From NCBI GenBank assembly GCA_019671005.1, contig CM033752.1, forward strand, positions 20,406,969 through 20,470,968: a stretch of 64,000 nucleotides of DNA. The letters are read 5' to 3'. Shown one piece after another: positions 45,928-57,839 of this stretch. A program made the translations under genes and the position numbers. This DNA comes from Hibiscus mutabilis. Taxonomy: Eukaryota; Streptophyta; Magnoliopsida; Malvales; Malvaceae. The notes under the pieces were generated by a model. The model was not told where the DNA came from. It was given only the letters and a program-made list of their open reading frames with translations, and did not search any database. Numbering within the stretch: position 1 is the stretch's first letter; the number at the start of each line of letters is the position of its first letter.

Positions 45928-47412
45928 TGACGTGCAAAATATAGTATGCACAATTAGAGAAAGTATACTTGTCGTACAAGTAATAAAGTGATAAGTATCT
46001 AGTGTCGAACCCACAGAGAATGGAGTGATAAACTCAAAGCAATTGCACGAAACAGTTAGTAAAATAATGATAAGATGGTATGGTGATGAAAACTATAAAA
46101 TAATTATATGGCAAATTAAAGTAAAGGGAAGAAATTATCAAAGAACAAATAGAAGTTGTAGCAAAGTATCTAATGAGGATGGATGTTGGGCTTATTGCCC
46201 AAGAATTATGCTTAATTACCATTCGAATGCTATAGTAGTTGACAATACATTTCTTCATAAACCAATTATTCATTTATCTATTCGACATGGTTTTCTAATA
46301 AACTCCTAGACTCTCTCGATACCTAGAAGTTAACAACAATAAGCTATGGTAATACATGTATGTTCTAACCCTAGCAACTTATTGTTTATTCAAGTTCCCT
46401 TTATTAGTCGTTGAAATCCTAATCTTACGTATAAGACTAATTAGAACCTAAGTTAATAGCTTAAGCTCCACTGTTCATGTTTTTCTAACTTAACTCTCTC
46501 AATATTAAGTCACAGATCAATGATTAAAAAGGCCTCTCTCAATAGCTCTTACAAAAATTATGCATGAAGAACGATGAACATAATAAATAAGGCATAGATG
46601 CTATAACATTAAAATATAATTAAAACATAAAATCTTAAAACAATAGACCAAGCAAAGTATTTAACTCATGTCTAAGCAAATAACATCCATCAAAGTAAAA
46701 TAATAAATCATGGCAGTCAAATAAAGCAACAAGGAAAAGAATCAAGCGTCCTAAGAATCCTTCTTGTGCCTGCGAATTGATGTCGCAACGCTCCAAACTC
46801 TTCAAGCATTGCTCGATAGCTTTCATCGCTTGGAGACTCCTCTTGACCTTTGACGATGGTTGTTTTCCGCCTTGGAAGAAAAAGGGATTATTCCTCGAAT
46901 AATGCTTCTTTTCTGCGTGTTTTTGTGCTAGGTGCAGCCTCCTCTTTCTTGTGATATTCCCTTGACTTTTATAATAAGTAGTAACCATAGGGTTTTCTAC
47001 TTTTGAATATATTTTCTCATGCTTTTAATAAAGTGTCATGTGATTAATTAAAGAAGATCTTTGTTTTCAACATCATTAATGATTCAATAAAAGAGAGGGG
47101 ACCACACATTAAATCATATTAAGGATCCAAGATTGTCTCCAGCATCGTAGCGAATGTTATAGCATCCATTCCAGCACGAGAGAATGTTGCTCCAATACTC
47201 TAGTGCTCCACTACTACGTTACTTTTTGTGCAAGCAACACTAAAAACCACTACCTTTCCCATTAATAGCATCAATATTGATAAACATTAACCTCAAACAC
47301 CATAACTCTATAATTATATGCAAACTACTCCTAAATGCAACAATATGCTTTTAAACATATACAATATGCTAAGTAAAAGGGTCTAAAATATAGGTTCTTT
47401 ATGAACTCATCA
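45928..47412 (-). mobile_element. Solo Athila-type LTR (1485 bp) inserted in the LINE
   Basis: Bounded by TGACGTGCAAAA and 'gaactcatca'. The left end has the order 'gcaattag...gtatacttgtcg...aagt...cgaacccacagagaatgg', the reverse of the Athila derivative A LTR end ('ccctgtggagacgat...aacttgcgacgtgtatacttgc'). The flanks CCACC (45923-45927) and CCTCC (47413-47417) match at four of five bases. The LINE reading resumes on the other side. No internal region is present, so it is a solo LTR. ORFs at 46025, 46034 and 46635 are incidental. Confidence 0.75.
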
Positions 47413-48743
47413 CCTCCCTACAAGAAGGCTCAGTGCAACCGTTCAAGCTTCTCATTAACACCTCTAGGGGCCACAAAGACACTGATATAATAAAGAGGAA
47501 GAGCTACTAAAACCAAATTACCATAATTAAGCATGCCGCAAAAAAAGAAGCTATCTTCCACTCGGCCAACTTCAAACGAAAAGAAGTAATCATAGGCTCC
47601 CACATTGCTTTGCCGCGAGGATTAACAGCCATCGACATATCCAAATAGAAAAAGGAAACGTACCAATGTCACACCCCAACAACGACACACATTCATTCAC
47701 AATCGAATCATCCATATTGAACCTGATTAACTACGATTTTGAAAGATTAATTTCTAATCCAAAATAAGCTAAAAACTTACTAACACCCTTCGCACATTCG
47801 TTATTATCTCCACCGACCCATCAATAAACAACAAGGTGTCATCCGCAAATTGTAAGTGTTACAACGAGAAATCCAAAGCCATTTGTATCCCCTGAAAAAA
47901 CTTTGCCTCTTCCACTTTGACAATCATCAAATGCAAGGCCTCGACTACTATGACAGAAAACAAAGAGGATAGAGGATCCCCTTGCTGCAACCCTCTCCCC
48001 ATACCAAATTCACGTGTTGCGCTCCCATTTAACATAACAGACATGCAAGTTGTATTTAAACATACCCAAATCCAATGATGCCAAGTTGAACCAAAACCCA
48101 TACATTCTAAAACAACATCCAAAATCTCCCATCAAACACAATCGTAAGCCTTGGCCTCTTCCAATTAAATAATAAAACCCCTCTTCATCAAGCTATCTCT
48201 TTGTAAAGAATGAATAACTTCATTCGCTAACAATATACCATCGACAATCTGATGCCCTTGAAAAAAGTATCTTGAGTGTCGCTAATGATAGAACCCAAAA
48301 CTTGTTGAAGTCGCTTCGATAATACCTTATCCAAAATCTTGTAAATAGAATTAATAAGACTGATAGGGTGAAAATATCCAAGCTCTAGCGATGAATCCTT
48401 CTTCGGTATAAGAACAAAAAAGTGGAATTAGAACCCCTCGGCAGACAGTTATTCGCAAAAAATTCTCGCATAAACTCCATCACGTCATCTTTCAAGAAAT
48501 CTCATCCATACTTGAAAAATTCAATATTATAACCGTCGTGACCAGACGCTTTCGATCCTTCACAAGACCAAAGAGTTGATTTTACCTCCTCCTCCAAAAA
48601 GGGAACCTCAAGAGCTTCGGCATCACAAATCCCCAAACAAGCAAACTCAATAGTCAGTACGAACACACTAGGGTCACTAATATGGGAAATTATCTTTAAA
48701 ATTCATCGAAAACATGGCTTCACAAGCGATTTGGATTAGTTTC
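47413..48743 (-). pseudogene. LINE ORF2 reverse transcriptase core
   Basis: Minus strand: VMLNGSATREFGMGRGLQQGDPLS (47967-47996 for the GRGLQQGDPLS core), then HLQFADDTLLFIDGS with FADD at 47838-47849, then the connection up to LERLH.AFLWGG at 47413. These are L1-type RT motifs. Upstream, at 48300-48700, FKDDVMEF and LVPKK-like pieces are recognisable with many stops. It copies RNA at the nicked target in active relatives. Interrupted at 48743 by a miniature LTR element. Confidence 0.88.
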
Positions 48744-50055
48744 TTTTAGGAATTTGGTATGCAGAAAAAATAACCAAAACCATAACGACATAGACCAAGA
48801 CATGCACAGGAGACAAGATTTAACGTGGTTCGGCATAGTCTACCTCCACGGACGAGAGAAACGAACAATCCTCTAATAATGTAGAGAAGCCGAAGAGTAT
48901 AAATACATGATAAACCATGTAATCCCAAAACCGGTGTACAATTCCCATGACCCGATGGAACCAAAACACTCTTCCCAACATCCCTACAATACCTATCTCT
49001 ACAACGTAGGCACAATAGTTGTAGAGAACCTAAAAGTGGTTACATCTCTCCAGAGTAATTCCCCCTCTCTCCCATTCTCTCATTATCTCGTAATTCAAAA
49101 GGTTAAACCTAGTCTACATTTATAGATCCAAATACTTAGTCACCAAGAAACCTTATTCAATAAGATCTCTACCTAAAATAGATATTTACACATTAAAGTA
49201 AATCCTAACTACCAAGTAATCTTCAACCACTAGAATTACAATAAAACTCAACTTAATTACCAATTAGAATTTGAGTAAAAATACAACAAATCTCCTCCTT
49301 TGACACAAATTCTATTCAAGCATTGGTCTTCAAGTATTCAACAGCTTCAATTTTTACGTAAGCCAAATATCCGTTGAAGCACCGCCGCCAAGTCTTCAAC
49401 AACTCCAATTCTTACGTAGTATCCGTTGAAGCACCATTGAATTTTGAGAATTACTCCCCCTGCAACTGAAAGCTCGTTGCAGCAATACTCCTCTTGCATG
49501 TCTCCAACATCGCACCGCAAAATCCGTAGCAAAAATTCCTCTACAATCGTGCAGCTCGAACCATGGTTCATGATACCATTTGTTAGGAATTTGGTATGCG
49601 GCAAAAAAACCAAAGCGATAATGACATAGACCAAGACATGCACAGGAGATAAGATTTAACGTGGTTGAGCATTGCCTACCTCCATGGACGATAGAAACGA
49701 ACAATCCGCTAATAATGTAGAGAACCCGAAGAGTACAAATACGTAATAATCCATGTAATGCCAAAACCTGGTGTACAAATCCCATTACCCGGTGGAACTA
49801 AAACACTCTTCCCAATACACATCTCTCCAGAGAATTCCCCCCTCTTTCATTCTCTCGTAATTCAAAAGGTTAAACCTAGTCTATATTTATAGACTCAAAT
49901 ACTTGGTCACCAAGAAACCTTATTCAATAAGATCTCTACCTAAAATAGATATTTACACATTAAAGTAAATCCTTATTACCAAGTAATCTTCAACCACTAT
50001 AATTACAATAAAACTCAACTTAATTATCAATTAGAATTTGAGTCAAAATATAACA
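48744..50055 (-). mobile_element. Miniature Copia-type LTR element (TRIM-like), TSD GTTTC
   Basis: Two related LTRs (48744-49288, 545 bp; 49581-50055, 475 bp) flank only 292 bp. On the minus strand a primer site 'tggtatcatgaacc' abuts the 5' LTR (plus 49562-49580, 'gataccatttgttagg'), and a polypurine tract 'aaaggaggagatt' abuts the 3' LTR (plus 49289-49303). Both LTRs have 'acgtggtt(c/g)(g/a)' and 'ccaagaccatgcacaggaga'-like phrases common in plant Copia LTRs. Perfect 5-bp flanks GTTTC at 48739-48743 and 50056-50060. No protein is encoded; ORFs at 48746, 49347, 49396 and 49444 are shadows. Confidence 0.9.
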
Positions 50056-50520
50056 GTTTCCATCTCCCTTTCACAAACAAGCCTTCAATGCGATTCCTCA
50101 TTGCCTGAATCTTCCCCGAATGGTGGAAAAAGTAGTGTTACGATCCCCCAATCGTAATCATGAAATTCTAGACTTTTGTCTCCAGATGGACTCCTTATAT
50201 TTCATGACCTTCCACAAAGCCAATTGCCAAGAGCAACGGTCTTCAAGCGAAGCATCAGGCACATTCCCCGCACCCAATGAATTATCCCCCTCATCAATAG
50301 GTTGCTGCAACTCATCGATTTTCTTTTCAACATCACTGAACTCACTCTTGTTCTACTGCTTCAAGAAAATCTTCAAAGCCTTCAATTTCCCCATAAAATC
50401 AAAAGAGCCTTTTGCAGAAATTGATAGAAATTTCCAATGTTCAGCCACAATACTAATGTTTCGACGACTATCTAACCATCAATTCAAAAAGCAAAAAAGT
50501 CTTGGACCCCAATCTGCGGG
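50056..50520 (-). pseudogene. LINE ORF2 segment upstream of RT, 5'-truncated
   Basis: Minus strand: NPADWGPRLFCFLN, AEHWKFLSISAKGSF, WLRLGDRNTTF (about 50170-50140) and IQAMRNRIEGLFVKGR, the linker between endonuclease and RT in plant L1 elements. Endonuclease motifs are absent and the sequence becomes unrelated AT-rich DNA at about 50520, so the copy is 5'-truncated, as is usual for LINEs. The plus ORF 50120-50530 is the antisense shadow. Confidence 0.8.
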
Positions 50521-50735
50521 ATTTATTTAATATAAAAATATTTAAAGATATTTTATTATTTAATATAAAAATATGTATTTATTAAATATAAAAATTCTAA
50601 TTTCAAATACATTCAGGTAGTCGGGTATCCAAAAATTTAAAATTTTGTATGGGCCCACACGGGAGGTGAATTTTTTTATAAAATTACCCTGCTTTTTATC
50701 GGTTCAGCGGGTCAAGTATTTTTGAACACCTCTAT
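50521..50735. mobile_element. Possible hAT-type MITE end
   Basis: The right end 'ttgaacacctcta' is the reverse of a TAGAGGTGTTCAA-type hAT terminus, preceded by 'cgggtatccaaaaattt' and 'agcgggtcaagta'. No matching left terminus or target duplication was found. Confidence 0.35.
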
Positions 50736-52049
50736 TTCTAGCACACAACACTCTAGAGTACATCACCTTATCTCTTTATTAGGGTTTGCGTATTCATAGG
50801 ATCTTAATCTTTTTTGATCTGTAACTTTATATTATGATTATTTTGATACACGTTGTTTTATATATGGATCTCCGTATTTCATAAATTGCCTTACCTGTTT
50901 TACATTATATTTTTCATGGTTTTACGAATTATAAAAATGTTTTGAATGTTTTGGCTAAATCTATTTTGAGAAAAATTAGTCAGTCACTTCATTGACATAA
51001 TGTGACATCCTAAATCCTACATATTGGTCGGGTCAGGTTAAGTGTCTTACAACCACGTCAGCGTCTCTATCAATTTTTATCAGTCAATGATTTGATTGAT
51101 ACAATTTAAATAGTTCAATGACTTGATTGATAAAATTCATGTTAGATGGTCAAAAATAGAAATATCCTTATAATTAAGTGACTATAGGAATAGGTTTTTT
51201 TGACAAAAGACTATAGGAATAGTTTACATTAATATAAAATAGAGAATTTAATTATTATTATTATTTTCTAACTATACAAGGTTGCAAAGTTGACAAAATC
51301 CATAAAGAAAGCCTACCTCACGAGTCCTTTGTAGGATTCATTATAAAAATCCATAAACAAGTAACTAAGTGACCTCGTTCCCTTTTAACGGGACTTTGGG
51401 GACATAATAAATCGAATTAATCATTGTAAGCAACTGATATGGCCTCTCTTATGACCGATTTACACTTTACAATTCTAATGTTTTACTCTAAGTAGGCTTT
51501 TTTTTTTTACTCTAAGTAGGCTGTCTTGTGGTCAAAAGCCTACCATCAATTTCTAAATAATTATAAAATAATAAACATTGCAGAGTTAAGCTTTGCTCTT
51601 TGACCGTTCATTTATATATTTTTATCTATGATTAAAATATTTATATCTATAAATAAATTTTGATATAAGAATAATTTATGTTGTATATTTTTTAAAATTC
51701 AATGTATTCCTATTTTATTGATAATTTTAATACCGTATCATAGTTCAATTATATTTGTATCATTTATCCGTATATGAAGATATATTTATATATGGTTGCC
51801 TTTCGTTACAAGGTTTGACATTCAACTAATACCACTAAACATAATTTACGACCAAAAATAATGTATTTATTAATTGCAAATGAGATGATTGAAGGCTGCC
51901 ACGTCTATATCCATATATGATAAGCCCTATGTATGCATTTTTTAACAGTACGAGGACCGATATTTAATTACACGTGCAATATAAAATATTTAATGAAAAA
52001 TGAAGAATAATAAAATTCTAAAGAGTAAATGAATGATTAACAATTAATG
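50736..52049. other. No gene recognised; AT-rich
   Basis: Probably the internal non-coding region of the Tat-like element whose LTR starts at 53021, but no boundary is visible. A tandem duplication of 'actctaagtaggct' occurs at 51484-51522. Confidence 0.4.
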
Positions 52050-52880
52050 ATTACCTTTTGTAGATCTTATCTCCCTGAAGTTACAGTGGAAAAATAAATT
52101 TACAGTAACATATCTCCCTAAAGTTGTAGTGGAGCGAAAAGAGTGATGAGATCTTATCTCCTTGATGTTACTATGGAATGGATCACCCAATTTACAGATT
52201 CTACTTCTATAATAGTGACAAAGTGAATAAACCAAGTTTTATAGAATTTAGTTTGAACATTTTTCTTTATTTCATGTTAATCTTATCTCTCTAAAATTGC
52301 AGCGGAGCAAATCAATTCTAGTATACATATCTTATTTCCCTAAAGTTATAATGGAGTGGATAAATCTATGTGATCCTATCTTCTTGAAGTTGTAGTGGAG
52401 CAAATAAAGTTACAACGTCCTATCTCCATGAAAATGTAATGGAACAGATGAAGCGATGAAATCCTATCTCGCTGAAGTTGCAATGGAATGGATAAAATAA
52501 CTAGATCCCATTTTCTTGAAGTTGTACTTGAATAGATAAAAATAAAAGATCCTATCTCCATGAAGTTGAATTAGAGTTGATAAAACAATGAGATCTTATC
52601 TCTCTAAAATTGTGGAATTGATCAACCCCAATTTTTGAATCTCATCTCCATGAAGTTGTAGTGGGGTGGATAAAGAAAAAATCTTCTCCCTAAAGTTGTA
52701 GTGAAGGGGATATAGATAAAATCATGTTTTCCTAAAATTGTAGTGGAATAGATCAATCGATGAGTTATATTTCTCCAAAGAGAGCTTATCTTTTTGAAAG
52801 AGGGGAAAAGTAGATAAGGTTGATTGGGTCCTATCCTCCCAAAGTTGTAGTAGACCATATCAATTGACGAATTCTATTTC
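52050..52880. repeat. Minisatellite, core 'ctccctgaagttgtagtgga'
   Basis: Roughly 15 diverged units of 50-60 bp, each with '(c/t)ctatctcc(c/a)tgaagttgtagtggag' and 'gataaa', some degraded to 'ctctaaaattg'. It lies just before the polypurine tract at 53005. Minus ORFs in it are repeat-encoded. Confidence 0.85.
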
Positions 52881-53004
52881 TCTAAAGTGGTCAAAAAGCA
52901 TATCAGTTAAATTTCAAAAAGAAGGGGTAATTCCAGTTAGTAGAATTCTGGTTTGACTAGATGAAAATTCGCTACATTTTACTTTATTCGTGTTACACGC
53001 AATA

Positions 53005-53020
53005 AGCAAAAAGGGATAGT
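53005..53020 (+). other. Polypurine tract of Tat-like element B
   Basis: 'agcaaaaagggatagt' directly precedes TGTAGACACTCAATTTC. The upstream 'ctttattcgtgttacacgcaat' matches 'ctttattcttgtgttacaagaat' at 2840 in Tat-like element A, so the two elements are related here. Confidence 0.75.
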
Positions 53021-56000
53021 TGTAGACACTCAATTTCATTTAGGTAGCCTAATGTCGTGCCCATTAACCAGAAATTAAACTCAAACTTGGGCCCAAACCA
53101 AACTACGCAAACCTATCAAACAACCTAAACTAACCCTAAACAGAAAACCCTAACCACCCAAACCCTAGTTACCCTAGTCATCGCCTACCTCCTATTCTCG
53201 TATGCCGCCAACATTAACAACATCCCATGATCCTACGCATCTAAAGTCGTCCTATCTAGAAGGCCTCGTCTCAGATCCAGGATAAACACGACAATAGAAC
53301 CGCTCTATAATAAAACCTGTAAAAAGGTATAAAATAACATCAACAAAAAAATATCATACACATGTGACAAAAAAAGAAAAAATAACAAAAAAAGAAGAAA
53401 TTTATTCTAAAAGAAAAATAAATAACTGAAGCAAAAATTAAAGAAGAGAAAATACCTAGATCTCGTAGAGAGAGATCCAGTCAGGTCTTCTCAATGATCG
53501 AAAAGAGCAACAATGGTATGTTTCTCGATCATCGGATTGAAATATCGTCTTAAAAAATAGAACAAAAAGTTTCTTTTTTACATCTACGACATTTTTTTGG
53601 AGAATCAACAGTTGAATTTAAGTTTATGAGAGAAAATAGAGTCGAAAAAGCAATTTTTTTCTTTTTCTATCACTGACAAGCGGTGGCCAAAGCCGCTGGA
53701 CAACGATCGACACAATGGGGTCTCACTGTGTTATGGAAAAATAAAGAACACGGTAAAGAATTTTTAACCTTTCATTTTAAAGTTCGATGTAAATGCTATT
53801 TTTGAAAAACAAATAAATTTATAAGTTTTTCAAAACAATGTTGTTTTGGTTATGCTTCAGACCTCCAAAATGGCGTGGTTTTGATGTTTTGCCCGCGCAT
53901 ATGATTCGAACTGTAGAAGATCCGCGCATTTTTGGACTTAATGAGAAAATTATCGTTCTGGTCCCTCTACGTTGTTTATCAGTTATTTGATTGCGCCCTT
54001 TAATTTATTGTTTTTATAATCTAGTCGTTAGCATCATTTGTTTATTCATTTTATGTTTTACTCTTTACCTTTTTTATTATATTTAGTTATTGTATGTTTT
54101 ATTCTTATATTATATTTATTTATTCTATGTTTTATTTTTGATATAATATGATATATTCTATTATATTATGTTATGTAACATTTATATTTAATTTAATTTA
54201 TATTCTAATCTACTCTATTATACTATATTGCACTATATTATACTACGTTATTACATAGTACTATTTTATATTATATCATTAGTACTCTATTCTATTATAT
54301 ATCTTCTTTGATCTAACCGTAATATTTTCTTTATGCCACTAACTTTCTTCTTTTTCATTTTGGTTTGGCCCGCGGCGGCACCAATCTTGATAATGGCGTT
54401 GATACTCTTTCTTTTTTATTTTGCTTTATTGTATATTATCTTTTCTTTTTATTTATTTTTTTTAGTCTTTAATAAGAATCACTCTGCCTTTGTGACACAT
54501 TTTCCCCTACCTTTGGCATGTTTTAAGTCTTCTTTATCGATCGTTTGGTTATTCTTTTTATTTTATGTTTTCTTAGAGTTAGGTTTGACGACGTTGCGAC
54601 TAATCAAGATGACGCTTATTTGTTATCTTGATGATCCTCCCTCTTTTGGACCCTCGAGCTGGATTGGGATACGCATTCACAATCACCGTTATTGTTTGCG
54701 ATTGAGTTGTGATAATTATCATTTTTTTCAGCGTGCCTTAAGTGTTATATGCATTTTTTAACGTTAATGTTGATGTTTTTATCCTTCACCGTCGATTACT
54801 GGTGTTGTTAGTATCTATCTTTTGTTCGAGTATTTGGAAGAGTTTTTAACCTTTTTCCTTGTATGATCTCAAGTGGCTAGTTTCTTATTTCAAAGATTTT
54901 AGGAAAATATCTAAATTATGTATTTAATTTACGGTTATGATTGTAACATCTTATTGTAATTTTAAATTCTTTTCCTTTTACTAAAACTAGCGACTTTTAT
55001 AAAAAAAAGGCTTTTAATAAAACTACTCTGTTATATTATTATTTGTATTTGGTAACTTATATTATGTTATAATATATTGTCGTTTTGACAAATCGCTTTT
55101 ATTATTATTATTTATAGTTTACATATTTTATCAAGTTCATTTACAGCTTTATAGTTTCATATTCTTAATATATGCTTTCTTTTATGTTTATGTATCTAGT
55201 GTTTATATGTTATTTAGATTATATTTATATATATGAGCATAATATTATTTAATTTGAATCGTTTTAATTTTTTATGTTTATATTTTATCTTATATATATA
55301 TATATATTACTTAGTTTATATAAAGTTTTATATATTTGATAAAACTTTAATTCATTCAAAACTTATATGTATATATACTTGTATTTTCGTACATGTTCTT
55401 TGTTGGTTGCATGCGTAATATATGTATATATAAAAAATATAGAGTTATAACATAATTATGTATTTAGGATAAAAAAACATAATTATGTATTTATTATAGT
55501 TTTCAACGTATGTAAGATTTGGACATATTTATATTTACATATTTCCCAAAAACTATTTCTAAATTTTATTGTTTTAATTCTATTGTTATGTATCGTTTCT
55601 ACACTTTCAAGGAAATCCTTTTGTGAGGATGATATGTGAAATAGACTCCAAAAAGTGTTGGATTGTTATTTCGAGGATCATTCGAACAAAAGAGTATCAT
55701 CCTCAATAATTCAAAAGAACTTTGTAAATTCTTATATTTTATATTCAATGTATATATGTATGTATGTATATGTATTTCAAATTTGTCATTAGCATTATGC
55801 ACTATTAGCATTTTGTATTATTTTCATTTATTGTTGCATTCAACTATCTTCCATTGCATATGGTTTCTACTTTTTAAAAAATGTGAAGACAATGTTCTTC
55901 TATTAGAGGGTTAATGAGATAGTCTCCAAAACCGTAGGAGTGTGATCTTTATTTACTTTTCAAAATAGGAGAACATAATTTTCAAAAAAATATGTGTGTG

Positions 56001-56793
56001 AACAGGGGTGGGTCTTGGTGAGATAGGTTGGGGGTTTAATCAAAATTTTTAAAATTTTAAGGATTTAATGAGATTATTTTTTAAAAAAAAAGAGGGGCCG
56101 AATTAAAACTTTCAAAAAATTGGGACACTTAATGAAAATTTTAACAATCTGGGGAACTTAATTAAAAATATTCAAAAAAATTCAGACTTAATGAGAATTT
56201 TTAACAAATTTAAAGGTGCCTAATTAAACAGTTTTTAGAATATATGAGGAGTGTAATTTAAATTTTCTCAAACCTTGGGGTGCCAAGGCTCCTCCAAACT
56301 ATGCTTATGGTCTGCCGCGCGTGAATTATGTCTTTTTCCAAGTGGGGATAATTTCATGTTTAATTTCTAATACGTTCACTATTTTTTTAAAAAAAAACTT
56401 GCATTCTTAAAGAATTGTATTTTAAGATTTAGTTTCGAACATTAAATTTTCACTATTAAGATAATAGGTAATCAAATAGGTACTAATTTTGGGCATTGTT
56501 AGTGTGCAAACTTTCCTAACACGTAATCGACTCAAGAACATTTTTTTTTTACTTATTTTCTCTAGTTTCAAAATAGGCACTTGAAAATTATCCTTTTAAA
56601 AGTGGTTTTCTAAAAATCATTCTTTCAAAAAGGTAATTTTCTGGGTGTTCAATCATACCTAGCCTCAACTAATTAATGGTGACTCCATTTTTATTCAAAA
56701 ACTAGATTTTCAAAAAAAGAATTTGAACCAAACGCTTTTTCAAAATCATCGGGCTTAAGAACCATCTTGAATTTTTCACAGTTTTTTTTGACA
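53021..56793 (+). mobile_element. LTR of Tat-like element B (about 3.77 kb)
   Basis: Starts TGTAGACACTC after a polypurine tract. It has an 'aaccctaa'-rich leader at 53130-53180, long TA-rich runs (54030-54330, 55020-55560), a GC patch 'cccgcggcggcacc' (54370), and the Tat-type end 'gttagtgtgcaaactttcctaacacgtaatcgactc' (about 56500) with 'atggtgactcc' (56676-56686). The terminus at 56793 ('ttttgaca') is tentative. ORFs at 54333, 55233 and 55663 have no motif and are not genes. Confidence 0.65.
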
Positions 56794-57839
56794 AATTTTA
56801 ATTCTAATTTTACTTAGAGGGGAAGGAAAAGGAGAACTCTAGGAAAAGAAAAGGATGTGCTCATATAAGAAACAAAGATGAACAACTTGGCTAACCGGCT
56901 AAATGTTACTTGCTCAATTTGGTTTTATATTTTAAAATTGTAAACAGGGCTTTAGATAATTGATTGTTTTATGATTAAATCAAAGTGAATATAATTCAAA
57001 TTCGAAACCAATTTAATTCATGAAAATGTATACATACTAATATCCACTCGTTAACATTTCCATTACATATACAATCAGAATGAAAAACTAACGGGACTTA
57101 TTACGTGTGTTTAACCTCACGTTTGCTTTTGTAATTTTCTTCAAGCCGTAAAGGACATGATAATAAAATAAATCACGCATCAATCATTAATGAAATATTA
57201 TTATTTTGATTATAAAATATGATACAATTATATACATTTTGAATAAATAAATGAAACCAGTGAATAAAGCAAGGTAAGGTGGTGTGATGTGGTCATAGAT
57301 GACGTGCTAGAAACCCAAAATTCATGGCCTAGGAAACATGACCATACTTGCTTTGTTTTATTTATTTCTTTAAGTTATGGATCCTTGAAGTACAAACAAA
57401 TCCCATGTTATGATCAAATGATAGTTCAACTCTATAAAAATAACAAAATCATATTCTTTAATTAATAATACTTCAACTAGACTAATCAAATTAATCGGTA
57501 TTTTCTTTAAATCATCAATGTATATAAATTAGTCACTAAAAACAAGATAAAAACCTTATAAAGAAAGAGTTAAAACTCATCGAAGTAACTCAAAGATTTA
57601 TAAATACAAACAAACATCACTATTATCGGTGAATGATAAACACCATCAATATCAACGTATCAATACATATAACAATGACAGCACGTTAGCAAAATCGATA
57701 TTACCATATTTTAACCTCGAACTACCTCTACCAATATTAGAAAACTAACTCGAGGGTTCAAAGCATAGGTAAATCAACAAAATAACCAAATAAACGCCAA
57801 ATAGAGAGGTTAAGTCAAATTTAACCCTGATAAAAGAAA
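56794..57839. other. No gene recognised
   Basis: AT-rich flank between Tat-like element B and Tekay-type element B. No coding motif or repeat was recognised. AGAAA (57835-57839) would be the target-site side of the following LTR. Confidence 0.45.

Noticed and set aside
54333..54761. 142-residue hydrophobic ORF resembling a membrane protein
   Set aside because: T-rich LTR sequence gives Phe/Leu/Ile-rich translations; there is no homologous motif and it sits within the Tat-like LTR.
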